Shown here: positions 15,933-24,383 of the stretch, in pieces
How positions within the stretch are numbered: the stretch's first letter is position 1
Layout of the letters: the number at the start of each line of letters is the position of its first letter
Assembly: GCA_904420005.1 (NCBI GenBank)
Contig: CAJFTT010000050.1
Coordinates: forward strand, 1 to 64,000
Length of the DNA: 64,000 bases
Direction: 5' to 3'
Source: Candidatus Tabaqchalia intestinavium
GTDB taxonomy: Bacteria > Bacillota > Clostridia > Oscillospirales > CAJFTT01
Notes under the pieces: generated by a model
Database searches by the model: none
The model's input: only the letters and a program-made list of their open reading frames with translations
Told to the model about the DNA's origin: nothing
Made by a program: the position numbers and the translations under genes

Positions 15933-17303
15933 TCAGTGGTTTTCCGCGTCGCGCTCTTCCAGCCCGGCATAGACCGCCTGCATAACGTCTTCCATCTTCA
16001 TGCCGCGGCTGGCCTTGAAGAGCACGGTATCGCCCGGCCGCAGCGCGGCGAGCAGGTCCGACGCGAGCGCCGGCTTGTCGTCATATTCCCACACGGCCGC
16101 GAGGCCCGCCTCCCGCGCCGCAGCGGCCATGCCGCGCGCGCGTTCTCCCAGGCAGTAAAGGGCGTCCACCGGCGTGCGCGCCGCTTCCTGGCCGACCAGC
16201 CGGTGCGCCCGCTCGCTCCACGCCCCCAGCTCGAACATATCGCCCAGCACGGCGATCTTCCGTCCCGGCGCCAGCTCCCGCAGCGTCGCGAGCCCGGCGC
16301 GCATCGAGTCGGGGCTCGCATTGTAGCAGTCCTCGATGAACAGCATACCGCCCGCGCGGCGCAAATGCTGCCGAAACCCGGTGGTCTGGTAATTTTTCAG
16401 CCCCTGCGCCGCCTCCTGCGCGGGGATGCCGAGCTGCCCCGCCACGGCCAGCGCCGCCAGCGCATTATATACATTATGCCGCCCCAGCGCCGGCAATTCC
16501 ACCGTGACCTCCCCTTCCGGCGTCTGCGCCGCGAAGCGCATGCCGGTCTGTGTGGGGACCGCTTCCCGCGCCCGGTACAGGCACCCCTCGCCAAAGCCGT
16601 AACGGATCTGCGGCTGGTACTCCACGGTCGCCAGCAGGTCGTCGTCCCCATTGAGCACCAGCGGCGCGTCCGCCGGCATCCCGTCGAGGATCTCGAGCTT
16701 GGCGCGCAGGATATTCTCCCGGCTGCCAAGGCTCTCAATATGCGAAATCCCGATATTGGAAATGACGCCGATCTCGGGCCGCGCGACGCGGGTGAGCGCG
16801 GAAATCTCCCCGAAATCGCTCATCCCCATCTCATAGACCGCGGCGTCGTAACTGTCGTCGAGCGTGAGGATGGTCGCCGGCAGACCGATGTCATTGTTGC
16901 GGTTCCCCTCGTTGCGGTGCACGCGCCAGCGCTTGGACAGGGCGGCGGCGATCATCTCGCGGGTGGTGGTTTTCCCCACGCTGCCCGTCACGCCCACCAC
17001 CGGGATGGAGAACTGCGCGCGGTACCACGCCGCCAGGCGCAGGAACGCGCGGCGCGTGTTGTCCACGAGGACATACGGCGCGCCCAGCTCCATCTCCCGC
17101 TCCACGATGGCCGCGGCGGCTCCCGCCTGCACCGCCTGCGGGGCGAAGGCGTTGCCGTCGAAGTTCGCGCCCCGGATGGCGAGAAACACGCAGCCGGGCG
17201 TCAGCCGGCGCGTATCGGTGCAGACCGCATCAACCACGCGGTCCTGCCCGCACAGCCGGCCGCCCGTCGCTTCCGCGATCTGCCGCAAGGTCAATTCTCT
17301 CAT
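15933..17303 (-). CDS. murF: UDP-MurNAc-tripeptide--D-alanyl-D-alanine ligase
   Basis: A cytoplasmic Mur ligase of 456 residues that adds D-Ala-D-Ala to the tripeptide precursor. The N-terminal MurF substrate domain contains CVFLAIRGANFDGNAFA. The central ATPase loop is VTGSVGKTTTREM, followed by RNEGNRNNDIGLPATIL, which is characteristic of MurF. The C-terminal domain has DCYNASPDSMRAGL. The ATG at 17303 follows GGGAGACGAGGGCTTC. It is transcribed after murE with a 36-base gap. Confidence 0.97.
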   Translation of the reverse strand: MRELTLRQIAEATGGRLCGQDRVVDAVCTDTRRLTPGCVFLAIRGANFDGNAFAPQAVQAGAAAAIVEREMELGAPYVLVDNTRRAFLRLAAWYRAQFSIPVVGVTGSVGKTTTREMIAAALSKRWRVHRNEGNRNNDIGLPATILTLDDSYDAAVYEMGMSDFGEISALTRVARPEIGVISNIGISHIESLGSRENILRAKLEILDGMPADAPLVLNGDDDLLATVEYQPQIRYGFGEGCLYRAREAVPTQTGMRFAAQTPEGEVTVELPALGRHNVYNALAALAVAGQLGIPAQEAAQGLKNYQTTGFRQHLRRAGGMLFIEDCYNASPDSMRAGLATLRELAPGRKIAVLGDMFELGAWSERAHRLVGQEAARTPVDALYCLGERARGMAAAAREAGLAAVWEYDDKPALASDLLAALRPGDTVLFKASRGMKMEDVMQAVYAGLEERDAENH

Positions 17304-17339
17304 GAAGCCCTCGTCTCCCTGTCTGCAAAAATGCGCCGT

Positions 17340-18791
17340 TCAGGCCCGTATGGCCTGCGCGACTTCCCGCACCACCTCGCGCTCGTCCAAATGCACTTTG
17401 CCCGTCGCGAGGATCTGATAATCCTCATGCCCCTTGCCCAGCAGGAAAATGACGTCGCCGGGCTGCGCGTGCTCCATCGCGTACCGGATGGCCTCCCTGC
17501 GGTCGACGATGGCGACATAGGGTGTGGCGCAGTCCCGCAGGCCCGCCAGCACATCCTCCAGGATGCGGTTGGGGTCTTCGCTGCGGGGATTGTCGGACGT
17601 GACGATGAGGAAATCCGCATATTTCGCCGCCGCCTGCGCCATGAGCGGCCGCTTCCCGCGGTCGCGGTCCCCGCCGCAGCCGAACAGCACCACCCGCCGG
17701 CCCTGCGGATTGGGCACGGCCTGCAGAATGTTGCAAATGGCGTCGGGCGTGTGCGCGTAATCGATGAGCACCGTCATGCGCTCGTCCCGATACGCGACCT
17801 CCGCGCGGCCCCGCACGGGAACCGCCCGCGCGAGCACCTGCGCGGCCGTCTCCGTCGGCACGCCCGCCAGGACCGCCGCCGACAGCGCGGCGAGGGAGTT
17901 ATACACCGTGAAATTGCCCGGGATGGGGACCCGCACGCGCACCGGCGGCGTCTGCGGCGCGGCGAGGGCGTATTCCACGCTGTCCGGCCGGTAAGCGATG
18001 TCCCCCGCCGTGAAATCTGCGCTGCGCCCCGCGGCCGAATAGAAGCGCACCTGGCCTTTGGCGGCGGCCGCCATCGCGGCGGACGCCGGGTCGTCGGCAT
18101 TGAGCAGCGCGACGCGGCTGTGCGTGAACAGGCGGCTTTTGGCCGCCTGATAGTTCGCCATAGTGCCATGGTAGTCCAGATGATCCTGCGTGAGGTTGGT
18201 GAACACGCCCACCTCGAAATCCAGCCCTTCCAGCCGGCGCTGCTCGAGCGCCTGCGAAGAGCATTCCATCACGACATATTCCATCCCGGCCTGCGCCATG
18301 CGCGCGAATAACGCATGCAGCTCGACCGGTTCGGGCGTCGTCAGGCTCGCGGCGGTATGCTCGCCGCCGACGATGGTCTCCACCGTGCCGATCAGCCCGG
18401 TCGGATGCCCCGCCGCCTCGAGGATCTGGCGGGTGAGATACGCGGTGGAGGTTTTCCCGTTGGTGCCGGTCACGCCGATGAGGCGCAGGCGCTGCGCGGG
18501 ATTGCCGAAGAAATTCGCGCTCATGACGGCCAGCGCCGCGCGCGCGTCCGCCACGACGATCTGCAGCAGGTCCTCGCCGCATTCGATGGTCTGCTGCGTC
18601 ACCGCCGCGACCGCGCCCAGGCGCGCCGCCTGCGCGAGATAGGCCGAATAGTCCCGATGGGAGCGGCCAGGCAGGCAAACGAACACGTCGCCCGGCTCCG
18701 CCTTCTGAGAATTGCTGCAGACGCCCGTGATTTCCACATCCTGCTCCGGCGTGAGCGCCGCCACGCCGCGCAACAGTTCGCGCAACCGCAT
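17340..18791 (-). CDS. murE: UDP-MurNAc-L-Ala-D-Glu--2,6-diaminopimelate ligase
   Basis: A Mur ligase of 483 residues that adds the third amino acid of the stem peptide. The ATP loop is TGTNGKTSTAYL. The DNPRSEDP motif near residue 400 is the meso-diaminopimelate-specific form (lysine-adding enzymes have a different motif), so the cell wall should be of the DAP type. The YSAYLAQAARLGAVAAVTQQ region belongs to the N-terminal UMP-binding domain. The ATG at 18791 follows AAAGGGGAGAAGAAG. Its end lies 36 bases before murF. Confidence 0.97.
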   Translation of the reverse strand: MRLRELLRGVAALTPEQDVEITGVCSNSQKAEPGDVFVCLPGRSHRDYSAYLAQAARLGAVAAVTQQTIECGEDLLQIVVADARAALAVMSANFFGNPAQRLRLIGVTGTNGKTSTAYLTRQILEAAGHPTGLIGTVETIVGGEHTAASLTTPEPVELHALFARMAQAGMEYVVMECSSQALEQRRLEGLDFEVGVFTNLTQDHLDYHGTMANYQAAKSRLFTHSRVALLNADDPASAAMAAAAKGQVRFYSAAGRSADFTAGDIAYRPDSVEYALAAPQTPPVRVRVPIPGNFTVYNSLAALSAAVLAGVPTETAAQVLARAVPVRGRAEVAYRDERMTVLIDYAHTPDAICNILQAVPNPQGRRVVLFGCGGDRDRGKRPLMAQAAAKYADFLIVTSDNPRSEDPNRILEDVLAGLRDCATPYVAIVDRREAIRYAMEHAQPGDVIFLLGKGHEDYQILATGKVHLDEREVVREVAQAIRA

Positions 18792-18826
18792 CTTCTTCTC
18801 CCCTTTCGTCCGGACGCCGGCGGCGT

Positions 18827-21073
18827 TTATTCCGTGCTTGCCTCCGCGCGCACCGAAACGGTGATGATCGTGCCTTCGTCGACCTTCTCTCCCTGCTGCA
18901 CCGACTGCTCATAGACCTTGAGCGTCCCGCTGCCGGAGGAAATGCCGTTGAATTTGATGTTGAGCCCTGCGTTATTGAGCGCGCGCGTGGCTTCCGCAGG
19001 CGTCAGGCCGATGAGCTTGGGCACGGTCGCCTGTTTGATTTCGGCGTCGCTGTCGGTATATAGGATGACAGTGCCGTTTTTCGGCATTTCCGAGCCCTTC
19101 TTCGGGATCTGGCTGATGACGTTCTCCCCGTCGCCGCGGATGTCAACCTTGAGGTTGAGGCGCTTGAGGCGCTTCTCCGCTTCCTCCACCGTGCCGCCGG
19201 TCAGGTCGGGCACGGACACGTCCATGTTCGCCTGCTCCTCTTCGCTGAAGACCGGCTCCACGCCCAGATAAGGCAGGATCTCGCTGAGGATCCCGCTGAT
19301 AGCCGGGCCCGCCACCGTGCCGCCGCTGCGCATGGACACGCCCGGCTCGTCGGCGAGGATGAGGATGGCGACCTGCGGGTTATCCGCCGGGGCCACCGCC
19401 ACCATCGAGGCGACGACCTCCTCGATTCTGCCGGTCTCCGGGTTTCTGGTCTCGGTCTTTTCCGAGGTGCCGGTCTTGCCGGCCACACGGTAACCCGCAA
19501 CGTAGGCGTTCTTGGCCGTACCGGTTTCCACCACCTGCTCCATCATCTGGCACAGCTGCTGGGAAACCTCCTCCGATATGACCTGCCGCTTTTCCGTGGT
19601 GCCGTAGCTCTTGACGACGTTGCCGTCCGCGTCCACCATCTGCCGCACGAGATGCGGCTGCACGAGCGTGCCGCCGTTGGTGGCCGCGGCCACCGCCGTG
19701 ATCATCTGGATGGGCGTGACCTTGAAGGTCTGGCCGAACGAAGAAATCGCCAGCTCCACTTCCCCGAACGCGCTCTCATCATGGTAAACGCTCTTCTGCT
19801 CGCCCGGCAGGTCGATGCCGGTCTTTTCCATCAGGCCGAACGCCTCGAAATATTCGCGGAACGTGTCCGTTCCCAGGCGCAGGCCCATCGTCACGAACAC
19901 CGGGTTGCAGGAATTCATCAGCGCATGCACGAAGTCCTCCGAGCCGTGCGTCTTGGTGCAGCGGATCCGCCGGTCGGCCACGGTGATGGAGCCGCTGCAG
20001 TTGAAATGCTCATCCAGCGTCACCAGCCCCTCCTCCAGGGCGGAGGCCGCGACGAGCGTCTTGAAGGTCGAGCCCGGCTCGTAGGTCATGGTGATGGCCT
20101 TATTCTGCCACATGCGCTCGCGTTCATTGGCCAGCGCCGTGGAATATTCCTCCGTCCCGGCCGTATATTCCTCCAGCCGCAGCAGCGCCTGCGCGTCGGA
20201 GACGGTGAAGGGATCTTCGAGATCGAAATCGGGCTTGGAGCTCATGGCGAGGATCTCGCCGGTATTGACATCCATTATAATACCCGTCACACTTTGTTTT
20301 ACCTGATATTCCGTGTAAATTTTCTCCAAATATTTTTCCAGCAGGCTTTGAATCGTATAATCAATGGTCAGATACAGGTCATATCCGTCCTGCGCCTCGA
20401 TGTAGGTTTCGTAGCTGTCGGGCATATCGTCGCCCACAGCGTTGCGCGCCGCGACGACGCGCCCATTGACGCCGGTGAGATATTGGTCGTAATATTTCTC
20501 GATGCCGTAAAGGCCCTGGTTATCCGTGCCGGTGAAGCCGAGCACCTGGGAGGCGATGTTACCCTGCGGGTAATAACGCTTGTTGTCGTCCGCCAGGGTC
20601 AGGCTGCTGATTTTGTTCTCGTCGATGAAGGCGCGCACCTGCTCGGCCTGGTCGTTCTCGATGCGGCGTTTGATCACCTCATACTGGGAATCCTTGCAGG
20701 TTTTTTGGTAGATCTCCTCCCGGTCCATGTCGAGGATCGCGGACAGCCGGTCCGCGATGAGCGCGCGCTGCGTCTCGTCGTCGTCCTCGATGAGGTTGGG
20801 GGAGAGAATGACCGTATAGGCCGTCGCGCTCTGCACCAGCGCCTTGCCGTTGCGGTCATAGATCGAGCCGCGCTTGGCGTAAATCGGCGTGTCGGACAGC
20901 TGCTGGCTGAGCGCGCGTTTCTGGTAATATTCGCCGTTGACAAGCTGAAGATAGCCCAAGCGCACATTGAGGCCCAGGAAGCCGACGATCAGCAACACGG
21001 AAAGGACGATATTGGCCCGCACTCGCATCTGTCTGCTCGGCGTGTTGGTTTTGGGTTTGGATTGTGTCTGCAC
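18827..21073 (-). CDS. class B penicillin-binding protein with two PASTA domains (FtsI/SpoVD type)
   Basis: A septal transpeptidase of 748 residues. It has a short cytoplasmic tail, one membrane anchor at about residues 21-40, and a dimerisation/pedestal domain beginning RGSIYDRNGKALVQS. The catalytic domain contains the active-site SxxK (STFK, about 335-338), SCN (about 388-390) and KTG in VAGKTGTS. Two C-terminal PASTA repeats (about 615-680 and 682-745) bind peptidoglycan or regulate the enzyme. The start is GTG at 21073, supported by AAGGAGG seven bases upstream; longer in-frame extensions lack a site. PASTA domains fit either vegetative PBP2B/FtsI or sporulation SpoVD, and the sequence alone does not decide. 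Confidence 0.93.
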   Translation of the reverse strand: MQTQSKPKTNTPSRQMRVRANIVLSVLLIVGFLGLNVRLGYLQLVNGEYYQKRALSQQLSDTPIYAKRGSIYDRNGKALVQSATAYTVILSPNLIEDDDETQRALIADRLSAILDMDREEIYQKTCKDSQYEVIKRRIENDQAEQVRAFIDENKISSLTLADDNKRYYPQGNIASQVLGFTGTDNQGLYGIEKYYDQYLTGVNGRVVAARNAVGDDMPDSYETYIEAQDGYDLYLTIDYTIQSLLEKYLEKIYTEYQVKQSVTGIIMDVNTGEILAMSSKPDFDLEDPFTVSDAQALLRLEEYTAGTEEYSTALANERERMWQNKAITMTYEPGSTFKTLVAASALEEGLVTLDEHFNCSGSITVADRRIRCTKTHGSEDFVHALMNSCNPVFVTMGLRLGTDTFREYFEAFGLMEKTGIDLPGEQKSVYHDESAFGEVELAISSFGQTFKVTPIQMITAVAAATNGGTLVQPHLVRQMVDADGNVVKSYGTTEKRQVISEEVSQQLCQMMEQVVETGTAKNAYVAGYRVAGKTGTSEKTETRNPETGRIEEVVASMVAVAPADNPQVAILILADEPGVSMRSGGTVAGPAISGILSEILPYLGVEPVFSEEEQANMDVSVPDLTGGTVEEAEKRLKRLNLKVDIRGDGENVISQIPKKGSEMPKNGTVILYTDSDAEIKQATVPKLIGLTPAEATRALNNAGLNIKFNGISSGSGTLKVYEQSVQQGEKVDEGTIITVSVRAEASTE

Positions 21074-21289
21074 GATGGCGCCTCCTTTTTCATGTCCGTG
21101 TCCGCGACTTCCTCCCGCCCGTTCGCCCGCCGGGCAGAGACCGGCAGGCGGCCGGCTTTCCCGCGCGCGAAACGCGGCGTCGAACGATCGCTCCGGCGCC
21201 CGCGTGGGCTTTCCGCGCGCAAAGGGGAAATAATGAAAAGGAGAGAAGAGAGCAAAACTCTCCACTCTCTGTTTCATTTTATAGGTTGG

Positions 21290-21769
21290 TCAGGCAAAGT
21301 ATTCCTTGATGCTCTGAAAGAAGCTTTTAATATTTTCAATCCAGCCGGTGGACGGCGCGTCCTGCACCTCGAGCACGTCGCCTTCGGAAAGATTGACGTA
21401 ATGCACCTGGTTCTTCTCCTGTTTGACCAGGCCGTTTGCCTGTACGTACTCCTCGATTTTCGCGGTGCTGACCTTGCGGTCGAGCTCGATACGCAGCCGG
21501 GCCTGCTCGTCCTGCGCTTTCTCCAGCTGCTTGCTGAGATTCTGGCTGGTGGCGTTGAGCGCCGTCAGCTGCGCCTGGGAATAGAGCATCAGGCCGACGA
21601 CGGAGCCGATGAGCAGCACAACGGCCAGAATCTTGACCGCCACGCGGGTGTTGCTTTTCCGCGCGACGAGCTTGGGTTCCTCGGGCTTGGGCTCTTCCTT
21701 GGGCCTTGCTTTCTTCTCTTCAAACAGAGACAGATCATAGGCGAGATTGTCTTTCATCGGCGCCGGCAT
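21290..21769 (-). CDS. ftsL: cell division protein FtsL-like
   Basis: A small bitopic protein of about 159 residues. The N-terminal cytoplasmic part is Lys/Glu/Pro-rich. One transmembrane helix (VKILAVVLLIGSVVGLMLYS) is followed by a coiled-coil stretch (LTALNATSQNLSKQLEKAQDEQARLRIELDRK) typical of FtsL/DivIC. The C-terminal part after the coil (about 50 residues) is longer than usual. Position between rsmH and the class B PBP is the conserved place for ftsL. The start is ambiguous: ATG at 21769 has AAAGGA at good spacing, while ATG at 21778 lies directly on it. Confidence 0.85.
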   Translation of the reverse strand: MPAPMKDNLAYDLSLFEEKKARPKEEPKPEEPKLVARKSNTRVAVKILAVVLLIGSVVGLMLYSQAQLTALNATSQNLSKQLEKAQDEQARLRIELDRKVSTAKIEEYVQANGLVKQEKNQVHYVNLSEGDVLEVQDAPSTGWIENIKSFFQSIKEYFA

Positions 21770-21829
21770 GCTTCCCATCCTTTCTTTTTCCTTCTTCTTG
21801 GTTGTGTCCGTACCTCGTTGTCTTCCTTT

Positions 21830-22771
21830 TTATTCCTGCGGCAGCTTCTCCGCGACCCGCAGCTTGGCGCTGCGGCTGCGCGGGTTGCGCGCGAGTTCTT
21901 CCTCGCTGGCGACGACCGGTTTGCGCGTGACGAGCCGGATCTGCGGCTTGTTGCCGCAGACGCACACCGGCAGCTGCGGCGGGCAGGTGCAGCCTTTGGC
22001 CGCCTGGGCGAAGGCCTGCTTGACGATGCGATCCTCCAGCGAATGAAACGTAATAATGCAGAAACGGCCGCCCGGCCGCAGCAGGGAAATGCCTTCCTCC
22101 ACGGCCCGGCGCAGCTCGCCGAGCTCGTCGTTGACCGCGATGCGAATGGCCTGGAACGTGCGTTTCGACGGATGCGGCCCGTCGCGGCGTGCGCCGGCGG
22201 GAACCGCCTGCTTGATGACGGCGTTGAGCTGGAAGGTCGTCTCGATGGGCGCCGTCTGCCGCGCCTGCACGATGAACGCGGCGATGCGCTTGGCCCAGCG
22301 TTCCTCGCCGTAGGTGAAGATCAGGTCGGCCAGCGCCTGCTCGGAATAGCCGTTGACGATCTGGTAAGCCGTGAGCGGCTGATCCTGCGCCATGCGCATG
22401 TCGAGCGGTGCGTCGTGATTATAGCTGAAGCCGCGCGCCGGGTTGTCGAGCTGATACGAGGACACCCCGATGTCAAGCAAAATTCCGTCCACCTCGTGCA
22501 CGCCAATCCGGCGCGTCGCTTCAGCCATAGTCGAGAAATTGCAGCGCAGCACCGTGGCCCGCTCCCCCAACGGGGCGAGGCGCGCCGACGCCGCGCGGAC
22601 CGCTTCCTCATCGCGGTCAAGCGCGATCAGGCGGCCGCTCGTAAGGCGTTTCGCGATCTCAAAGGAATGGCCCCCGCCGCCCGCCGTGCCGTCGAGATAG
22701 ACGCCGTCCGGCCGGATGGCGAGGCCTTCGATGCATTCTTGCAGCAATACTGGTTCATGCGAAAATTCCAT
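21830..22771 (-). CDS. rsmH: 16S rRNA (cytosine(1402)-N(4))-methyltransferase
   Basis: Methylates C1402 of 16S rRNA in the ribosomal P-site. The 313 residues contain YLDGTAGGGGHSFEIA (SAM motif), LIALDRDEEAV, DGILLDIGVSSYQLDNPARGFSY and the C-terminal CIITFHSLEDRIVKQAF, all characteristic of RsmH/MraW. The ATG at 22771 follows GGAGGACGGT. It is the second gene of the dcw transcript, 14 bases after mraZ. Confidence 0.98.
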   Translation of the reverse strand: MEFSHEPVLLQECIEGLAIRPDGVYLDGTAGGGGHSFEIAKRLTSGRLIALDRDEEAVRAASARLAPLGERATVLRCNFSTMAEATRRIGVHEVDGILLDIGVSSYQLDNPARGFSYNHDAPLDMRMAQDQPLTAYQIVNGYSEQALADLIFTYGEERWAKRIAAFIVQARQTAPIETTFQLNAVIKQAVPAGARRDGPHPSKRTFQAIRIAVNDELGELRRAVEEGISLLRPGGRFCIITFHSLEDRIVKQAFAQAAKGCTCPPQLPVCVCGNKPQIRLVTRKPVVASEEELARNPRSRSAKLRVAEKLPQE

Positions 22772-22785
22772 ACCGTCCTCCGCGC

Positions 22786-23208
22786 TCAGATGCCGAGCTC
22801 CTCCATGCTCTGCTCCACTTTGAGCTTGACATTTTCATCCTCCGAATACTGCATCCAGCGGTCACGGCTCCAGATCTCGGCCCAGTCGCCCGCGCCGATG
22901 ACCACGATGTCCTGCTCGAGGCCCGCGTAATCCCGCAGGTTCTGTGGAATGAGGATACGCCCCTGCTTGTCCAGCTCCACCTCCGTCGCGGAGGAAAAGA
23001 AAAAACGTTTGGTGTCGCGGGATTTCGCCATCGGCTGGCTGTTGAGCGTGGCGGCGAGCTGGTTCCATTTCTCCATCGTGTAAACCGCGAGGCAATTGTC
23101 CAGCCAGCGTGTAATCATGAAGCTCAGGCCCAGCTCCTTGCGCATCTTGACGGGAATGAATGTCCTGCCCTTGACGTCCATCTTGTTCTCATACGTCCCT
23201 GTGAGCAC
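22786..23208 (-). CDS. mraZ: transcriptional regulator MraZ
   Basis: A 140-residue DNA-binding regulator with two SpoVT/AbrB-like repeats: residues about 6-50 (NKMDVKGRTFIPVKMRKELG) and about 78-125 (VELDKQGRILIPQNLRDYAGLEQDIVVIGAGDWAEIWS). MraZ represses or tunes the dcw operon from repeats at its promoter, and a matching three-repeat box is present at 23310-23340. The start is GTG at 23208, preceded by GGGAGGG; longer in-frame starts lack support. It is the first gene of the twelve-gene cluster. Confidence 0.95.
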   Translation of the reverse strand: MLTGTYENKMDVKGRTFIPVKMRKELGLSFMITRWLDNCLAVYTMEKWNQLAATLNSQPMAKSRDTKRFFFSSATEVELDKQGRILIPQNLRDYAGLEQDIVVIGAGDWAEIWSRDRWMQYSEDENVKLKVEQSMEELGI

Positions 23209-23309
23209 GGCATTCCCTCCCCTCCCGATTCGAAGCGCTCGTACGGTCCGCGTCGTCACGCCGGCGGCTTGTCCTCAGTCTGGCGGAGAACGAACCCTAC
23301 GGGGTGAAA

Positions 23310-23340
23310 TTCACCACTTTTAACCACTTCACCCCACTTT
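23310..23340 (-). promoter_or_regulatory. MraZ box of three AAGTGG repeats with 10-bp period
   Basis: On the minus strand AAGTGG occurs three times (plus-strand CCACTT at 23314, 23324 and 23334), spaced exactly ten bases apart, immediately downstream of the -10 box. Short direct repeats with a helical-turn period just after the promoter are the known MraZ-binding architecture, and AAAGTGG repeats are the form described in Mollicutes. Confidence 0.85.
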
Positions 23341-23347
23341 TTTCTAA

Positions 23348-23376
23348 ATTATACGGCTTTTTACAAACAATTGCAA
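23348..23376 (-). promoter_or_regulatory. main promoter of the dcw operon
   Basis: On the minus strand, TTGCAA (23376-23371) and TATAAT (23353-23348) have 17-bp spacing. Transcription would start around 23341, inside the MraZ box, and give a leader of about 130 bases before mraZ. Confidence 0.85.
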
Positions 23377-23509
23377 GATCAAGGGAGAATCTTTTTCTAG
23401 AAAATTTTTCTAATTGTGGAGACAAACAAAGAGCACCACTATATCTAGTGGTGCTCAAAATTGTTATCCTCAACACGTGCGCCGAGCATGCCGCTGGACC
23501 GCCGGTGGG

Positions 23510-23740
23510 GAATCCCGCTCTTTTCGTACCCGCGGGCCGCCGTTGGTTTGTCGGGCCTGTTATCTCTTGGAGAACCTGCTCTTCTCGTGCCCGCGGGCCG
23601 CCGTCTGCGCCGCCCATGCGCCAAGGGCCGCCGTTCTCCCCTTTCTCCTTGCGCGCCGCCGCTCCATATGGAGCGCAAACGCCATCGCGCCGCCGGCACG
23701 CCTTCTCTCCCGCGCGCCGCCGGCCCCGGCTCCTGTCACG
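23510..23740. repeat. imperfect 61-bp-period repeat array A
   Basis: Units start at about 23510, 23571, 23632 and 23693. Units 1 and 2 share a core of 28 bases (from GCTCTT at 23517 and 23578) with two differences, containing CCCGCGGGCCGCCGT. Units 3 and 4 keep a weaker TTCTC...CGCGCCGCCG core near the same register. The intervening parts differ. A period of 61 excludes a coding repeat. The array occupies the gap between the dcw promoter and the end of the XRE gene. Confidence 0.65.
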
Positions 23741-23855
23741 GCGCGGGAAGCGGCGAAACCTCTTTCCCGGACAAGCCCGTCACGGCGGCGCCAGGGGAGG
23801 GCCGCCCCCCAGCGCTATACCCTGGCCCGGCGCTGCGCGCGCTCCGCCCGGCGGT

Positions 23856-24320
23856 TCACCGGCCCAGCAGGCTTTTGCCCGCGAGATACAGGCCGACCAG
23901 CATCTCCCCCACCGCCAGGCCGCACAGAAGGCCGCCCAGAAAGTCCTGAAACGCCGAGCCGCCAAACCACCCGGCCACAGCCAGCAGCGCGATTCCCATC
24001 ACGATGAGCAATACACCGTACAGCGTGCCTCTCTGCTGCTGCAGCTGTCGGATTTCCCGGATCAGCTCGAGCATCTGCGCCTCTTCCCGGTCGGGCGCGG
24101 CGCTTTTTTCCGCATCCGCTCCCGCCATCAGCTCCGCAACGGAAATCTCCAGCGCGGCGCACAACGCCTCCACCACGCTGTAATCCGGCATACAGACCCC
24201 GGTCTCCCATTTGGAAATGGTTTTGTTCGAGACGTGCAGTCGCTCGGCCAGCTGCGCCTGCGTCAGATTTTTCTCTTTGCGTTTCTGCGCGATGTATTTG
24301 CCGATGTTTCGTTGCTGCAT
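23856..24320 (-). CDS. XRE family transcriptional regulator with C-terminal membrane segments
   Basis: A 154-residue protein. The N-terminal helix-turn-helix (about residues 6-60; IAQKRKEKNLTQAQLAERLHVSNKTISKWETG) is a standard Cro/C1-type domain. After a charged linker, two hydrophobic stretches (TLYGVLLIVMGIALLAVAGW and FLGGLLCGLAVGEMLVGLYLAG) suggest membrane attachment. This HTH-plus-membrane design is common in Clostridia and Lactobacillales, and its targets are unknown. The ATG at 24320 has GGAGGAG upstream. A promoter lies at 24355-24383. It is monocistronic. Confidence 0.88.
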   Translation of the reverse strand: MQQRNIGKYIAQKRKEKNLTQAQLAERLHVSNKTISKWETGVCMPDYSVVEALCAALEISVAELMAGADAEKSAAPDREEAQMLELIREIRQLQQQRGTLYGVLLIVMGIALLAVAGWFGGSAFQDFLGGLLCGLAVGEMLVGLYLAGKSLLGR

Positions 24321-24354
24321 GTGTCTTCTCCTCCTGCCCGATTTTGCCATCTTT

Positions 24355-24383
24355 AGTATATACCCTCGGTGCGCAAAACGCAA
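24355..24383 (-). promoter_or_regulatory. promoter of the XRE gene
   Basis: On the minus strand, TTGCGT (24383-24378) and TATACT (24360-24355) have 17-bp spacing, about 35 bases before the ATG. Confidence 0.6.

Noticed and set aside
15900-18311. A plus-strand open frame of about 800 codons
   Set aside because: It lies opposite murF and murE, both clearly real, and has the composition of an antisense frame.
19652-22930. A long plus-strand open frame of more than 1000 codons
   Set aside because: It is antisense to the class B PBP, ftsL and rsmH genes, is rich in Arg/His/Gln as expected for the shadow of a GC-rich gene, and shows no recognisable domain.
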